From Bacillota bacterium (GTDB taxonomy: Bacteria > Bacillota > Clostridia > Acetivibrionales > DSM-1351), in NCBI GenBank assembly GCA_023416275.1, contig JAEZIB010000072.1, positions 1 to 48,054 of the forward strand: DNA of 48,054 nucleotides. The letters run 5' to 3'. Positions 15,236 to 22,843 of this stretch are shown piece after piece. Position 1 is the stretch's first letter. Every line of letters starts with the position of its first letter. A program made the translations under genes and the position numbers. Below the pieces are notes generated by a model that saw only the letters and a program-made list of their open reading frames with translations, made no database searches and had not been told where the DNA came from.

Positions 15236-16444
15236 ATGAATATTATTGAAAGTTTTAAGCAAGCATTGTCAAGCCTTCGAGCCAATAAACTCCGTTCCAT
15301 CCTGACCATGGTTGGTATTATAATGGGTGTGTTTTCCGTTATTACAATTGTTGCGATAGGAAATGCTACTCAAAGCTATATGGACAATGAGTTTGCAAAA
15401 ATTGGGGCTAATGTTTTAGTTGTATACTATAGGTCAGGTACTATAAATTCTAATGATATACTAAAAAATGATGATCTAAAAGCTATTGGCACTGTTGAGG
15501 AAATCAAAAATGTTGGAACTTCCATATCAGGGTCAGGTTCATTAAGGGTTGGCTCTAAAACCAGGAGAGCTAGTATTACGGGTGTTTCATCTCAATACAA
15601 GGAGATTATGCCTTCTGAGATGGCCCAGGGCAGAATGATAAATGATATTGATAACTCAACAAGGTCAAATGTAGTTGTAATTGCTGAAGATTTTGCCAAG
15701 ACTTACTTTAAGGATACAAATCCAATTGGACAAAAGCTTAGAGTATCATTAAGCTCAGGAAGTTCGTTAAATTTAACAGTTGTGGGAGTCACAAAGACTG
15801 AAGAATCGCCCTTTAGCGGTATGATGATTAATGAGAATCAACCAGTTCCCTTAACCATTCCTATGACAACGCTTCAATCCTATGGAGATAATTCATTGAA
15901 CTATATTTATGCTTCAGTTGACGAAACTGATAGTGCTAAATTAAAGAAGATTGGAGATAAAGTAATAAGGGTTCTTGAGAACAAGCATGGAAATAAAGAC
16001 AAATATGCTGTTGAATTCTTATCTGACTACCAGGAAATGTTAAATTCGATGCTAGGGATAGTATCATCAGTATTGCTGGTAGTTGCTGTAATAACGCTTG
16101 TGGTTGGAGGAATAGGCATTGTAAACATACTTTTAGTTTCTGTTACCGAGCGTATTAGAGAAATAGGTGTTAGAAAAGCACTGGGAGCAAGAAAACGAGA
16201 TATTGTAATTCAGTTTATCACTGAGTCAATAATGCTAACAGGAATAAGCGGTTTAATAGGAATTGGTTTTGGTATTCTAGGAGGGTTTATTATATCCTCA
16301 CTAATAAAAATTCCACCTGTTGTAAATGTAAAAGTAGTGGTACTGGCATTTTTAGGATCAGTTGCACTGGGCTTATTATTTGGAGTTTACCCTGCTAAAA
16401 AGGCGGCTGACCTTGACCCTATTGAGTCTTTGAGGTATGAGTAG
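15236..16444 (+). CDS. MacB-like ABC transporter permease (FtsX domain)
   Basis: The protein has 402 residues with four predicted membrane helices: one near residue 20-45 (LTMVGIIMGVFSVITIVAIG), a large extracellular MacB_PCD-type domain (about 50-275), then three helices forming the FtsX domain with GGIGIVNILLVSVTERIREIG and the C-terminal YPAKKAADLDPIESLRYE motif. These are hallmark MacB permease signatures. It completes the ATPase-Yip1-adaptor-permease operon, which ends in a strong hairpin terminator. The substrate cannot be inferred. Confidence 0.92.
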   Translation: MNIIESFKQALSSLRANKLRSILTMVGIIMGVFSVITIVAIGNATQSYMDNEFAKIGANVLVVYYRSGTINSNDILKNDDLKAIGTVEEIKNVGTSISGSGSLRVGSKTRRASITGVSSQYKEIMPSEMAQGRMINDIDNSTRSNVVVIAEDFAKTYFKDTNPIGQKLRVSLSSGSSLNLTVVGVTKTEESPFSGMMINENQPVPLTIPMTTLQSYGDNSLNYIYASVDETDSAKLKKIGDKVIRVLENKHGNKDKYAVEFLSDYQEMLNSMLGIVSSVLLVVAVITLVVGGIGIVNILLVSVTERIREIGVRKALGARKRDIVIQFITESIMLTGISGLIGIGFGILGGFIISSLIKIPPVVNVKVVVLAFLGSVALGLLFGVYPAKKAADLDPIESLRYE

Positions 16445-16477
16445 TAAGATTTTATAAGTTAATATTAAATAAAACAT

Positions 16478-16520
16478 AAAAACGATATTCTATTTTATTT
16501 AAAGATAGAATATCGTTTTT
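16478..16520. terminator. Bidirectional rho-independent terminator
   Basis: A 16-bp perfect stem (arms 16478-16493 and 16505-16520, core ACGATATTCTAT) with A5 on the left and T5 on the right. It ends the export operon on the + strand and the small gene at 16540-16725 on the - strand. Confidence 0.9.
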
Positions 16521-16539
16521 ACTTAAGAAGTCTTAGTGC

Positions 16540-16725
16540 TTATCTTGATTTCATTATCATGCATAGTAATTTGCCTGAAATAAGTCCAACTATAAATGTT
16601 CCGCCTAAAATACCTAAAGCAGCAGTACTTGAAAGTGAAAATTCCTCCTCCTCATACCCATTATCAGACGAACTTTTTAATTTTTTGATGCACCTGGCAT
16701 ATTTTCTGTCTTTATTGTTGTTCAT
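16540..16725 (-). CDS. Small single-helix membrane protein, unknown function
   Basis: A 61-residue protein that I do not recognise. The first 22 residues are basic (NNNKDRKYARCIKKLK), a Glu run (EEEE) follows at about 25-28, then a hydrophobic helix at about 33-57 (AALGILGGTFIVGLISGKLL) and a basic end. A perfect AGGAGG on the - strand lies 7 nt before the ATG at 16725, and the stop is followed by a shared terminator, so it is very likely expressed. It is convergent with the export operon, and the only - strand gene in the first 36 kb. Confidence 0.75.
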   Translation of the reverse strand: MNNNKDRKYARCIKKLKSSSDNGYEEEEFSLSSTAALGILGGTFIVGLISGKLLCMIMKSR

Positions 16726-16939
16726 ATAAACCTCCTACGCTGAATTTAGCTACAAAAATTTTTAAACATATGTGGAACTTATTGTGCTGCAAAATTATTA
16801 ACAACTAAAAATATTTATTTTATTGTGATTTCAAATTTATTATTTGTAATTTAGTCTCTATTTAAACAAGTTTATTGAATATATACTAAAAAAATTATTA
16901 TACTATATATGGATACTTTTTATTCATATACATGTATAA

Positions 16940-16975
16940 TTATAACGAGGCAAGAAAATGTCCCCGCTTCTATAA
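16940..16975 (+). repeat. Truncated left end of the 157-bp element, copy B
   Basis: TTATAACGAGGCAAGAAAAT and the following TGTCCCC match the left end of the full copies, then similarity stops after CTTCTATA. The 42-bp palindromic element begins within 3 bp, so the two repeat families meet at this junction. Confidence 0.75.
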
Positions 16976-16977
16976 TA

Positions 16978-17042
16978 ACTCGAAAATAAAGTTTGTACGA
17001 ACATGGTGTATTTTCGAGCTACAAAAACCACAAGTGGTTTTT
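16978..17042 (+). repeat. 42-bp palindromic element, copy 4, plus second hairpin
   Basis: Element 16978-17019 (left arm ACTCGAAAA, one base off consensus). Second hairpin arms AAAAACCAC (17023-17031) and GTGGTTTTT (17034-17042). Relative to the CCGC/GCGG copies, the change to CCAC/GTGG is compensatory on both arms. Confidence 0.85.
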
Positions 17043-17057
17043 GCCGGTGTTGGAATT

Positions 17058-17098
17058 AAGCTGCCAAAAAGGAGGAGAACCCCTCAGAGCAGCTTTTT
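17058..17098 (+). terminator. Hairpin with T run before the first M16 gene
   Basis: AAGCTGC (17058-17064) pairs with GCAGCTT (17089-17095), with an inner GAGG/CCTC pairing and TTTTT at 17094-17098. It may be a terminator or attenuator. The rest of 16726-17235 is AT-rich with the two repeats listed separately; GCCGGTGTT occurs twice, near 17043 and 17152. Confidence 0.45.
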
Positions 17099-17235
17099 GT
17101 GGATTTGAGTAATCAAGCAATGACTATATATTTTTTAATTACTATTTGTGTCGCCGGTGTTACCGACGAAATGGTAAGTTTTTTGAAATAACTTTAATAA
17201 TAATTATTAAAATTATGATTTTTTGGGAGGTAGAC

Positions 17236-18537
17236 ATGGCAAATATAAATGATTCAGAAGAAAAATTAAATAAAATAATAGAAATAAATGGCATAAGGGT
17301 TTTCAATATAAAGACAAATAAATTTAAGACTAATACCATTAATGTTTTTTTTCAAGATGATTTAAATGTTAATTCTGTTTCTCTTAATGCTCTTTTTCCT
17401 TCGGTTTTAAGAAGAGGCTGTAAGGGGCTTCCAACAATAAAGAAGATTAATCTATACTTAGAAGAGCTTTATGGAGCGATTTTTGATTGCGGTATTGTAA
17501 AAAAAGGTGAGAAGCAGATAATACAATTTTACTTTGAGTATATATCCGACAAATATACTTCAAATAGTAATAGCAATTTTGATAAGGCTTTTGAATTTCT
17601 TATAAATATTATTTTTAATCCTGTTTTACAAGATGGTAAATTTAATGAGCAATATGTTGAACTGGAAAAAACCAATTTAAAAATGCTTGTTGAGGGGAGA
17701 ACTAATGACAAGGTTCAATATGCACAAGAAAGATGCCATGAGTTAATGTGCAAGGATGAACCTTTTGGACTATACGAGTATGGTTCAATAGAACAAATAG
17801 AGAGAATAACTTCAGCTGAGCTATATAATCACTATAAAGAAAAAGTGAGCACACTTCCAATAGATATTTTTGTAACAGGAGAACTTACTGAAACAGATAT
17901 TGAGGTAATGAAGGGAAGATTAGAAAGTTTAAAAAGAACAGCACAAAAGGCATTAAGCACTAGTATTGTTAAGAAATTTGTTGATAAGGTCAGATATTTT
18001 GAAGACAAAATGGATGTTAATCAAGGAAAACTCTCGTTAGGCTTCAGAACCAATATAACAGCTAAAGAGGATGAATATTACACTTTATTAGTCTACAATG
18101 GCATACTAGGCGGAGGAATGCACTCAAAGCTATTTCAGAATGTCAGAGAAAAGGCGGGTTTGGCTTATTTTGTATTTGCCAGCTTGGAAAAGTTTAAAGG
18201 CTTAATGGTTGTTGAAAGTGGTATAGATATAAAGGAAAAAGATCATGCAAAAGAACTTATTCTTAAGCAGCTAGATGATATTCAGGCTGGAAATATATCA
18301 GATTATGAATTAAATGCTACGATTAAGACTATAGAAACTGGAATTCGCTCACTCAAGGACAGTCAAATACAAATTGTAGACTTTTATTTAAGCCAGTTGA
18401 TTGCAGGAACCCATGATACAATGGAAGATGTGATTGAAAAGACAAAGTGTGTAACAAAACAGGCTGTAGTCAATGTTTCAAAAAAGATACTGCTTGATAC
18501 GGTATATTTTCTTACATCTAAAGAGCTCGAAAAATAA
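17236..18537 (+). CDS. ymfF: M16-family peptidase homologue, YmfF-type (inactive-looking)
   Basis: A 433-residue M16 (insulinase-like) protein without the HxxEH zinc motif, the normal state for the YmfF partner in the ymfF-ymfH pair. Such pairs may act as a two-subunit peptidase; in Bacillus the neighbouring ymfI product has been linked to EF-P modification, but the role of these two proteins is not settled. GGILGGGMHSKLFQNVREKAGLAY-like signatures of M16 C-terminal domains are present near residue 290-315. ATG 17236 has GGGAGG 5 nt upstream; 30 upstream codons in the same frame are rejected. The last codons (Glu-Leu-Glu-Lys-stop) overlap the left arm of a 42-bp palindromic element. Confidence 0.85.
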   Translation: MANINDSEEKLNKIIEINGIRVFNIKTNKFKTNTINVFFQDDLNVNSVSLNALFPSVLRRGCKGLPTIKKINLYLEELYGAIFDCGIVKKGEKQIIQFYFEYISDKYTSNSNSNFDKAFEFLINIIFNPVLQDGKFNEQYVELEKTNLKMLVEGRTNDKVQYAQERCHELMCKDEPFGLYEYGSIEQIERITSAELYNHYKEKVSTLPIDIFVTGELTETDIEVMKGRLESLKRTAQKALSTSIVKKFVDKVRYFEDKMDVNQGKLSLGFRTNITAKEDEYYTLLVYNGILGGGMHSKLFQNVREKAGLAYFVFASLEKFKGLMVVESGIDIKEKDHAKELILKQLDDIQAGNISDYELNATIKTIETGIRSLKDSQIQIVDFYLSQLIAGTHDTMEDVIEKTKCVTKQAVVNVSKKILLDTVYFLTSKELEK

Positions 18538-18589
18538 CTTTGTACGAACATAGTGCATTTTCGAGCCACAAAAACCACAAGTTGTTTTT
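18525..18589 (+). repeat. 42-bp palindromic element, copy 5, plus second hairpin
   Basis: Element 18525-18566 with intact arms. It supplies the stop codon of the first M16 gene. Second hairpin arms AAAAACCAC (18570-18578) and GTTGTTTTT (18581-18589), with one mismatch. Confidence 0.85.
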
Positions 18590-18596
18590 GCAATTG

Positions 18597-18658
18597 TAAA
18601 ATAAAGTTTGTGCAGACATATGTGTTTTCAAGTATCCAAAAGCCAAAGTGGTTTTTGC
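18597..18658 (+). repeat. Degenerate 42-bp palindromic element, copy 6
   Basis: The centre (AAATAAAGTTTGTGC) is kept but the outer arms have decayed (TTTTCAAGT on the right). A second-hairpin remnant, CCAAAAGCCAAAGTGG followed by TTTTTGC, comes next. Confidence 0.6.
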
Positions 18659-18687
18659 AGTATGGTGCAATTTTGAAATGGTTCATT

Positions 18688-18721
18688 ATTTTTGTGCCCA
18701 AATGGGGCGTAGGAGGTTATT
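18688..18721 (+). promoter_or_regulatory. Shared repeat leader with ribosome binding site for ymfH
   Basis: GCCCAAATGGGGC (potential 4-5-bp hairpin) is followed by GTAGGAGGTTATT and the ATG at 18722. This is the second of three near-identical leaders; the others precede ribF and lgt. Confidence 0.75.
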
Positions 18722-20011
18722 ATGAAATTTGAAACAATTGAGTATAACAAATATGATGAAAAATTATATAAATATGAGCATAGTAGTGGATTAAAATGCA
18801 TTGTAGTTCCCAAAAAAGGTTATAGCAAAAAATATGCTACTTTCTCAACTCAATACGGCTCAGTTGACAATGAATTTATTATTCCAGGTGAAAAGACTAA
18901 AACAAGAGTGCCTGATGGAATTGCTCATTTTTTAGAGCACAAGCTTTTTGAACAAAAAGATGGAAGTGTTATGGATAAGTTTGCAGAATTAGGTTCAAGA
19001 CCAAATGCATATACAAGCTTTAATCAGACTGTATATCTTTTTTCTTGTACAGATTTATTCAAAGAAAATTTTGATTTGCTTTTGAATTTTGTACAAAATC
19101 CATATATTACAGAGGAAAGCGTTGAGAGAGAAAAGGGCATAATTGGACAGGAAATAAATATGTATCGTGATAATCCTGGCTGGAGGGTTTCTTTTAATTT
19201 GCTAGAAGCTTTATATGAAAAACACCCAGTTAAGCTGGATATAGCAGGTTCTATTGATAGCATAAGTAAAATTACTAAAGAAACACTATATAAATGCTAT
19301 GAGACCTTTTATCATCCATCCAATATGGTGGTAACAGTAGTAGGAGATGTAGATCATAATCAGGTATTTGCACAAATAGAAAAGAACATTCAGTCTGCAA
19401 AAAAAATTTCCGAGATAAAGAGAATTTATCCTGTTGAAAGTGAAAAACTGAACAAAAAATATATAGAACAAAAAATGCCTGTTTCCACACCTTTGTTTTA
19501 TATTGGCTTTAAGGATAACAATTTTGATCTTCAAGGAGCAGAAATACTGAAATATACTGTGGCAATAAAGTTGTTATTATCAATGATTATAGGTAAAAGC
19601 TCAGAATTATACTCAAAGCTTTATGATAAGGGACTTATAAATTCTACCTTTGAGACAGATTTTTCGTTAGAAAATAGCTATGCATATTCTATGTTAGGCG
19701 GGGAGTCTGTTGATCCTGAGGCAGTTAAAGATTTATTGGTTAAAGAAATAAGAAGCTTACAGGATAATGGCCTTGAACCACATGTGTTTGAAAGACTTCA
19801 AAAGTCATCAAAAGGCAGGTTTTTGAGACAGTTGAATTCTGTTGAGAGTATATCTCGGACATTCATAAGTTTATATTTTAAGGGTGTAACAATGTTTGAT
19901 TATTTTAATGTTTATGATACAATAAGCTTTGATTATATTACTGACGTATTTTATAAACATTTTGATATTGAAAAAATGGCACTGTCTGTTGTTAAAAGCT
20001 CGAAAACATAG
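18722..20011 (+). CDS. ymfH: M16-family zinc peptidase, YmfH-type
   Basis: A 429-residue M16B peptidase with an intact inverted zinc motif H69-F-L-E-H73 (IAHFLEHKLFEQ), where Glu72 is the catalytic base, and a downstream EREKGIIGQEI segment expected to give the third ligand. The C-terminal half is a second M16 fold. It is expected to work with the adjacent HxxEH-less protein, a pairing conserved in Firmicutes near EF-P/cell envelope genes. Start ATG 18722 with GGAGG in the shared repeat leader. The last codons (Ser-Ser-Lys-Thr-stop) are encoded by the start of a 42-bp palindromic element. Confidence 0.9.
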   Translation: MKFETIEYNKYDEKLYKYEHSSGLKCIVVPKKGYSKKYATFSTQYGSVDNEFIIPGEKTKTRVPDGIAHFLEHKLFEQKDGSVMDKFAELGSRPNAYTSFNQTVYLFSCTDLFKENFDLLLNFVQNPYITEESVEREKGIIGQEINMYRDNPGWRVSFNLLEALYEKHPVKLDIAGSIDSISKITKETLYKCYETFYHPSNMVVTVVGDVDHNQVFAQIEKNIQSAKKISEIKRIYPVESEKLNKKYIEQKMPVSTPLFYIGFKDNNFDLQGAEILKYTVAIKLLLSMIIGKSSELYSKLYDKGLINSTFETDFSLENSYAYSMLGGESVDPEAVKDLLVKEIRSLQDNGLEPHVFERLQKSSKGRFLRQLNSVESISRTFISLYFKGVTMFDYFNVYDTISFDYITDVFYKHFDIEKMALSVVKSSKT

Positions 20012-20064
20012 TTTGTGCAAACATGGTGCTTTTTCGAGCAGAGAAAATCCGCAAGCGGATTTTC
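19998..20064 (+). repeat. 42-bp palindromic element, copy 7, plus second hairpin
   Basis: Element 19998-20039, intact arms, overlapping the end and stop of ymfH. Second hairpin GAAAATCCGC (20043-20052) with GCGGATTTTC (20055-20064), perfectly complementary. Confidence 0.88.
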
Positions 20065-20102
20065 AAACCATATTTGAGGGACTTAAATATGGTTTGAGAG
20101 GA

Positions 20103-20168
20103 GCTCGAAAATATAGTGTGTACAACCATAGTGCATTTTTGAGCAAAGAAAACCCGCAAGCGGATTTT
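20103..20168 (+). repeat. 42-bp palindromic element, copy 8, plus second hairpin
   Basis: Element 20103-20144, right arm TTTTTGAGC (one base off). Second hairpin arms AAAACCCGC (20149-20157) and GCGGATTTT (20160-20168). Confidence 0.85.
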
Positions 20169-20207
20169 TATTCAATATTTGAGAGGCCGCTATAGAGTAT
20201 GGGATAA

Positions 20208-20250
20208 GCTCGAAAAACATAGTAAGTTCAACCATAGTGCGTTTTCGAGC
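20208..20250 (+). repeat. 42-bp palindromic element, copy 9
   Basis: A 43-bp copy with one extra A in the left arm and intact CGAGC right end. No second hairpin follows. With copies 7 and 8 it fills most of the 331-bp ymfH-lgt gap. Confidence 0.82.
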
Positions 20251-20309
20251 TATTTATAGGTGGTCTACTATGCTGATTTACTGTGTATACTGTTATGTAG
20301 TTTTACTAT

Positions 20310-20342
20310 AGTTTTGTCCTAAAAGGGGCGTGGGAGGTTATT
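20310..20342 (+). promoter_or_regulatory. Shared repeat leader with ribosome binding site for lgt
   Basis: TCCTAAAAGGGGC followed by GTGGGAGGTTATT and the ATG at 20343. Third member of the shared leader set; the sequence from GGGGCGT to ATG is nearly identical to the ones before ribF and ymfH. Confidence 0.75.
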
Positions 20343-21404
20343 ATGAAGACTCTTGTAAGTTTTCCAAAAATGAATCTAGAATTTAATATTTCAAGTGAGG
20401 CTTTTAGAATTTTTAATATGCCAATATATTGGTATGGCATTATTATAGCTTTCGCATTTTTTGTATGTGTAATTTGGGCTATGAAAGATACAAAAAAGTT
20501 TGATTTAGTACCTGATACAATTATTGACTTGATGCTGTTTGCTACGCCTGCAGCAATAATTTTTGCTCGAATATACTATGTTATATTTAGCTGGGAGAAT
20601 TACAAATCAAATTTAATAGAAATTTTTAATACTAGAAATGGTGGTCTTGCCATATATGGTGGTATAATTGGCGCCATAATCACAGCCTACTTTGTAGCCC
20701 GATATAAAAAAATACCTACTTTTAAATTTTTCGATTTTGCCATTCCATATGTAGCTCTTGGACAAGCAATAGGACGTTGGGGAAATTTCTTTAATCAGGA
20801 GGCTTTTGGTACAAATACAACACTTCCGTGGGGAATGACCAGCCCTGTCACGAAAGCTTATTTACAAAACAATATGGAGCAATTACAGCAATTGCATGGA
20901 ATAACAGTAAATCCTGATTTACCTGTTCATCCCACCTTTTTATATGAATCAATTTTAGATTTGGCTATATTTGTATTCTTAATATGGATGAGAAGGAAGA
21001 AGAAGTTTGATGGAGAGGTTTTTTGCTTTTACTTTTTAACCTATTCTCTTGGACGAGCATTTATTGAAGGACTTAGGACAGATAGCTTAATGCTTGGGAA
21101 TTTGAGAGTATCACAGCTGCTATCAATTTTACTTGTAATTGCATTTGGTATTTATATTGTTTATAAGAGAATAAAATTAAAGAATGATAGCCTTGAACTA
21201 GCATATACGGGACAAAGCGCATATGCTGATATACTCAAAGAAATTGAGGAAGTGGAAAACCTTGACGCTGAGAAAAAAATCAGTAGTCATGTTGGAAATG
21301 AGCATAATGAGGTTGATAGCGAATTTGAAAAAAATATAGTTAGTGATGTTAATGAAGATACTGAACAATGTATTGAAAATCAAAATAAAGAACACAATGA
21401 ATAA
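20343..21404 (+). CDS. lgt: Prolipoprotein diacylglyceryl transferase with acidic tail
   Basis: Lgt moves diacylglycerol from phosphatidylglycerol to the lipobox Cys of prelipoproteins in the membrane. Motifs: GGLAIYGGIIGAI and the signature GQAIGRWGNFFNQEAFG, then HPTFLYES and a final GRAFIEGLRTDSL segment; about seven membrane helices. Length is 353 residues against about 260-300 in most relatives. The excess is a hydrophilic, Glu/Asp/Asn-rich tail (about 285-353) after the last helix. ATG 20343 is fixed by the repeat leader SD. A SEDS gene follows 29 bp later. The GerC-type lipoprotein in this window is a likely substrate. Confidence 0.95.
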   Translation: MKTLVSFPKMNLEFNISSEAFRIFNMPIYWYGIIIAFAFFVCVIWAMKDTKKFDLVPDTIIDLMLFATPAAIIFARIYYVIFSWENYKSNLIEIFNTRNGGLAIYGGIIGAIITAYFVARYKKIPTFKFFDFAIPYVALGQAIGRWGNFFNQEAFGTNTTLPWGMTSPVTKAYLQNNMEQLQQLHGITVNPDLPVHPTFLYESILDLAIFVFLIWMRRKKKFDGEVFCFYFLTYSLGRAFIEGLRTDSLMLGNLRVSQLLSILLVIAFGIYIVYKRIKLKNDSLELAYTGQSAYADILKEIEEVENLDAEKKISSHVGNEHNEVDSEFEKNIVSDVNEDTEQCIENQNKEHNE

Positions 21405-21433
21405 GAAATATTGCTATTTAGGAATGGTGAGAA

Positions 21434-22561
21434 ATGTATTTTGTTGAGAAGCTAAAACCCCAAAATCCATATAAAAGGTTTGATTATGTACTGTTTTTTT
21501 CGGTACTAATATTGTCTGTTATTGGGCTTTTTGTTTTGAATAGTGCAGTTGTTAATAAACCCAATATATTAAAGTCTCAAGTACTGGCTTTTATTATGGG
21601 TGTAGCGTTATGCTTGATTTTAAGTGCAATTGACTATAAAAATCTTAAATTTTTAAGCTTGATATTTTTCTTTGGTGCAATGGGATTAATGGTTGTAACA
21701 TTAATTATCGGAAGTGGTGAGGAACTAGGTAATAAAAATTGGATTAAAATAGCGGGTATGAGTGTTCAGCCTTCGGAATTTGCAAAAATCGCATATATTA
21801 TCCTAGCTGCAGTTTTTTTGGAGAGAATAAAGGATAGTCAGGAAAAAAACAAGTCGGATATTATTAAGTTTATTGTTTATTCATGCATAGCTATTGGTTT
21901 TGTTCTTCTGCAGAAAGATTTAGGAACGGCTTTGGTGTTTGGATTTATATTTCTTATATTCATTTATATCGTAGGAATACCATATAGATACATATTTATC
22001 CTCTGCGGATGTCTGGCTCTTTCATTGCCGTTTATATGGGTTTATATACTAAATGATAAAAGAAAAGAAAGAATATTATCATTTATATCACCTGAGACAG
22101 ATCCATTGGGGGCAGGTTATAATGTAATAATGTCAAAAATGGCAATTGGGTCTGGGCAATTATTTGGTCAAGGATACGGAAAGGGTATTCAGACACAAAG
22201 CGGCAGTGTTCCTGTCAATGAGTCGGACTTTATATTTTCTGTAGTTGGTGAGGAACTTGGTTTTATTGGTGGAATGATTATAATATTATTGGGATTGTTT
22301 ATTATACTAAGATGTATCCATATTGCTAAATATGCAGGTGATACTTATGGTTCTTTTTTAGTAATTGGAATTACCGGTATGATTTCATTTAATTTTATAG
22401 AAAATATAGGTATGAGTATTGGAATACTTCCAGTAACAGGGTTGCCTTTACCTTTCGTTAGTCAAGGGGGTACGGCAATGTTAGTATATTTCATTGCAAT
22501 TGGAATTGTGCTAAGTGTGTCTATCAGAAGTAAAAGAAGCAGCTTTAGTTCCTCGCAATAG
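21434..22561 (+). CDS. rodA: SEDS-family peptidoglycan polymerase, RodA-like
   Basis: FtsW/RodA/SpoVE proteins polymerise lipid II into glycan strands, paired with a class B PBP. The protein has 375 residues and about ten helices, with WIKIAGMSVQPSEFAKI, DLGTALVFGFIFLIFIYI and the C-terminal GLPLPFVSQGGTAMLVYF signature. It lies outside the dcw cluster, before the mraZ promoter and after lgt, and a second SEDS gene lies inside the cluster, so RodA (elongation) is the more likely role; sequence alone does not exclude FtsW. A strong terminator follows at 22693. Confidence 0.85.
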   Translation: MYFVEKLKPQNPYKRFDYVLFFSVLILSVIGLFVLNSAVVNKPNILKSQVLAFIMGVALCLILSAIDYKNLKFLSLIFFFGAMGLMVVTLIIGSGEELGNKNWIKIAGMSVQPSEFAKIAYIILAAVFLERIKDSQEKNKSDIIKFIVYSCIAIGFVLLQKDLGTALVFGFIFLIFIYIVGIPYRYIFILCGCLALSLPFIWVYILNDKRKERILSFISPETDPLGAGYNVIMSKMAIGSGQLFGQGYGKGIQTQSGSVPVNESDFIFSVVGEELGFIGGMIIILLGLFIILRCIHIAKYAGDTYGSFLVIGITGMISFNFIENIGMSIGILPVTGLPLPFVSQGGTAMLVYFIAIGIVLSVSIRSKRSSFSSSQ

Positions 22562-22591
22562 CAAATGGAGTTATAGCTAACCAAACTTTAC

Positions 22592-22650
22592 CAACTTTTC
22601 ATTTGAACAGGTCTCCTACACCTACAATTTTCATCTGGGAAAGTGAGTTG
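22592..22650 (+). repeat. Dispersed repeat R3, + copy
   Basis: CAACTTTTCATT, then CACCTACAATTT about 15 bp on, then GGGAAAGTGAGT. The same three blocks in the same order occur inverted at 36153-36204. Related ACTCAACTTT blocks lie in the hypF-hypC gap. Confidence 0.55.
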
Positions 22651-22692
22651 TTTAAGTAATTACTAAACTAAATACTAGTACTTTTGGACTAT

Positions 22693-22728
22693 AAAGACAG
22701 GATATTATTCCTGTCTTTATTTTTTTTA
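22693..22728 (+). terminator. Rho-independent terminator before mraZ
   Basis: AAAGACAGGA (22693-22702) and TCCTGTCTTT (22709-22718) form a perfect 10-bp stem with a 6-nt loop, followed by ATTTTTTTT. It separates the lgt-rodA unit from the dcw cluster. Confidence 0.93.
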
Positions 22729-22750
22729 GCAATGAATTACATAAAAACTC

Positions 22751-22779
22751 TTGTAATATTTGAGTTTTTGCAATAAAAT
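22751..22779 (+). promoter_or_regulatory. Probable sigma-A promoter of the mraZ/dcw operon
   Basis: TTGTAA at 22751-22756 and TAAAAT at 22774-22779, separated by exactly 17 bp. It lies between the upstream terminator and the MraZ boxes. Confidence 0.65.
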
Positions 22780-22787
22780 ATCCATAT

Positions 22788-22813
22788 AAGTGGTATGAAG
22801 TGGTGCAAAGTGG
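22788..22813 (+). promoter_or_regulatory. MraZ operator: three AAGTGG boxes at 10-bp spacing
   Basis: AAGTGG begins at 22788, 22798 and 22808, one helical turn apart, just after the -10 of the predicted promoter. MraZ is known to bind direct repeats of this type in its own promoter (AAAGTG boxes in mollicutes, TGGGA-type boxes in E. coli). A fourth AAGTG at 22826 is out of phase. The placement predicts autorepression of the cluster. Confidence 0.75.
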
Positions 22814-22843
22814 AGGGATTTAGTTAAGTGAGGGGTGTACAAT

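Noticed and set aside
17146..17235. N-terminal extension of the first M16 protein to 17146
   Set aside because: These codons are low-complexity AT-rich sequence with no SD; GGGAGG lies 5 nt before the ATG at 17236.
19929..20195. + strand ORF of 88 residues running across the palindromic elements
   Set aside because: It overlaps the end of ymfH in another frame and then only reads repeat sequence; no SD.
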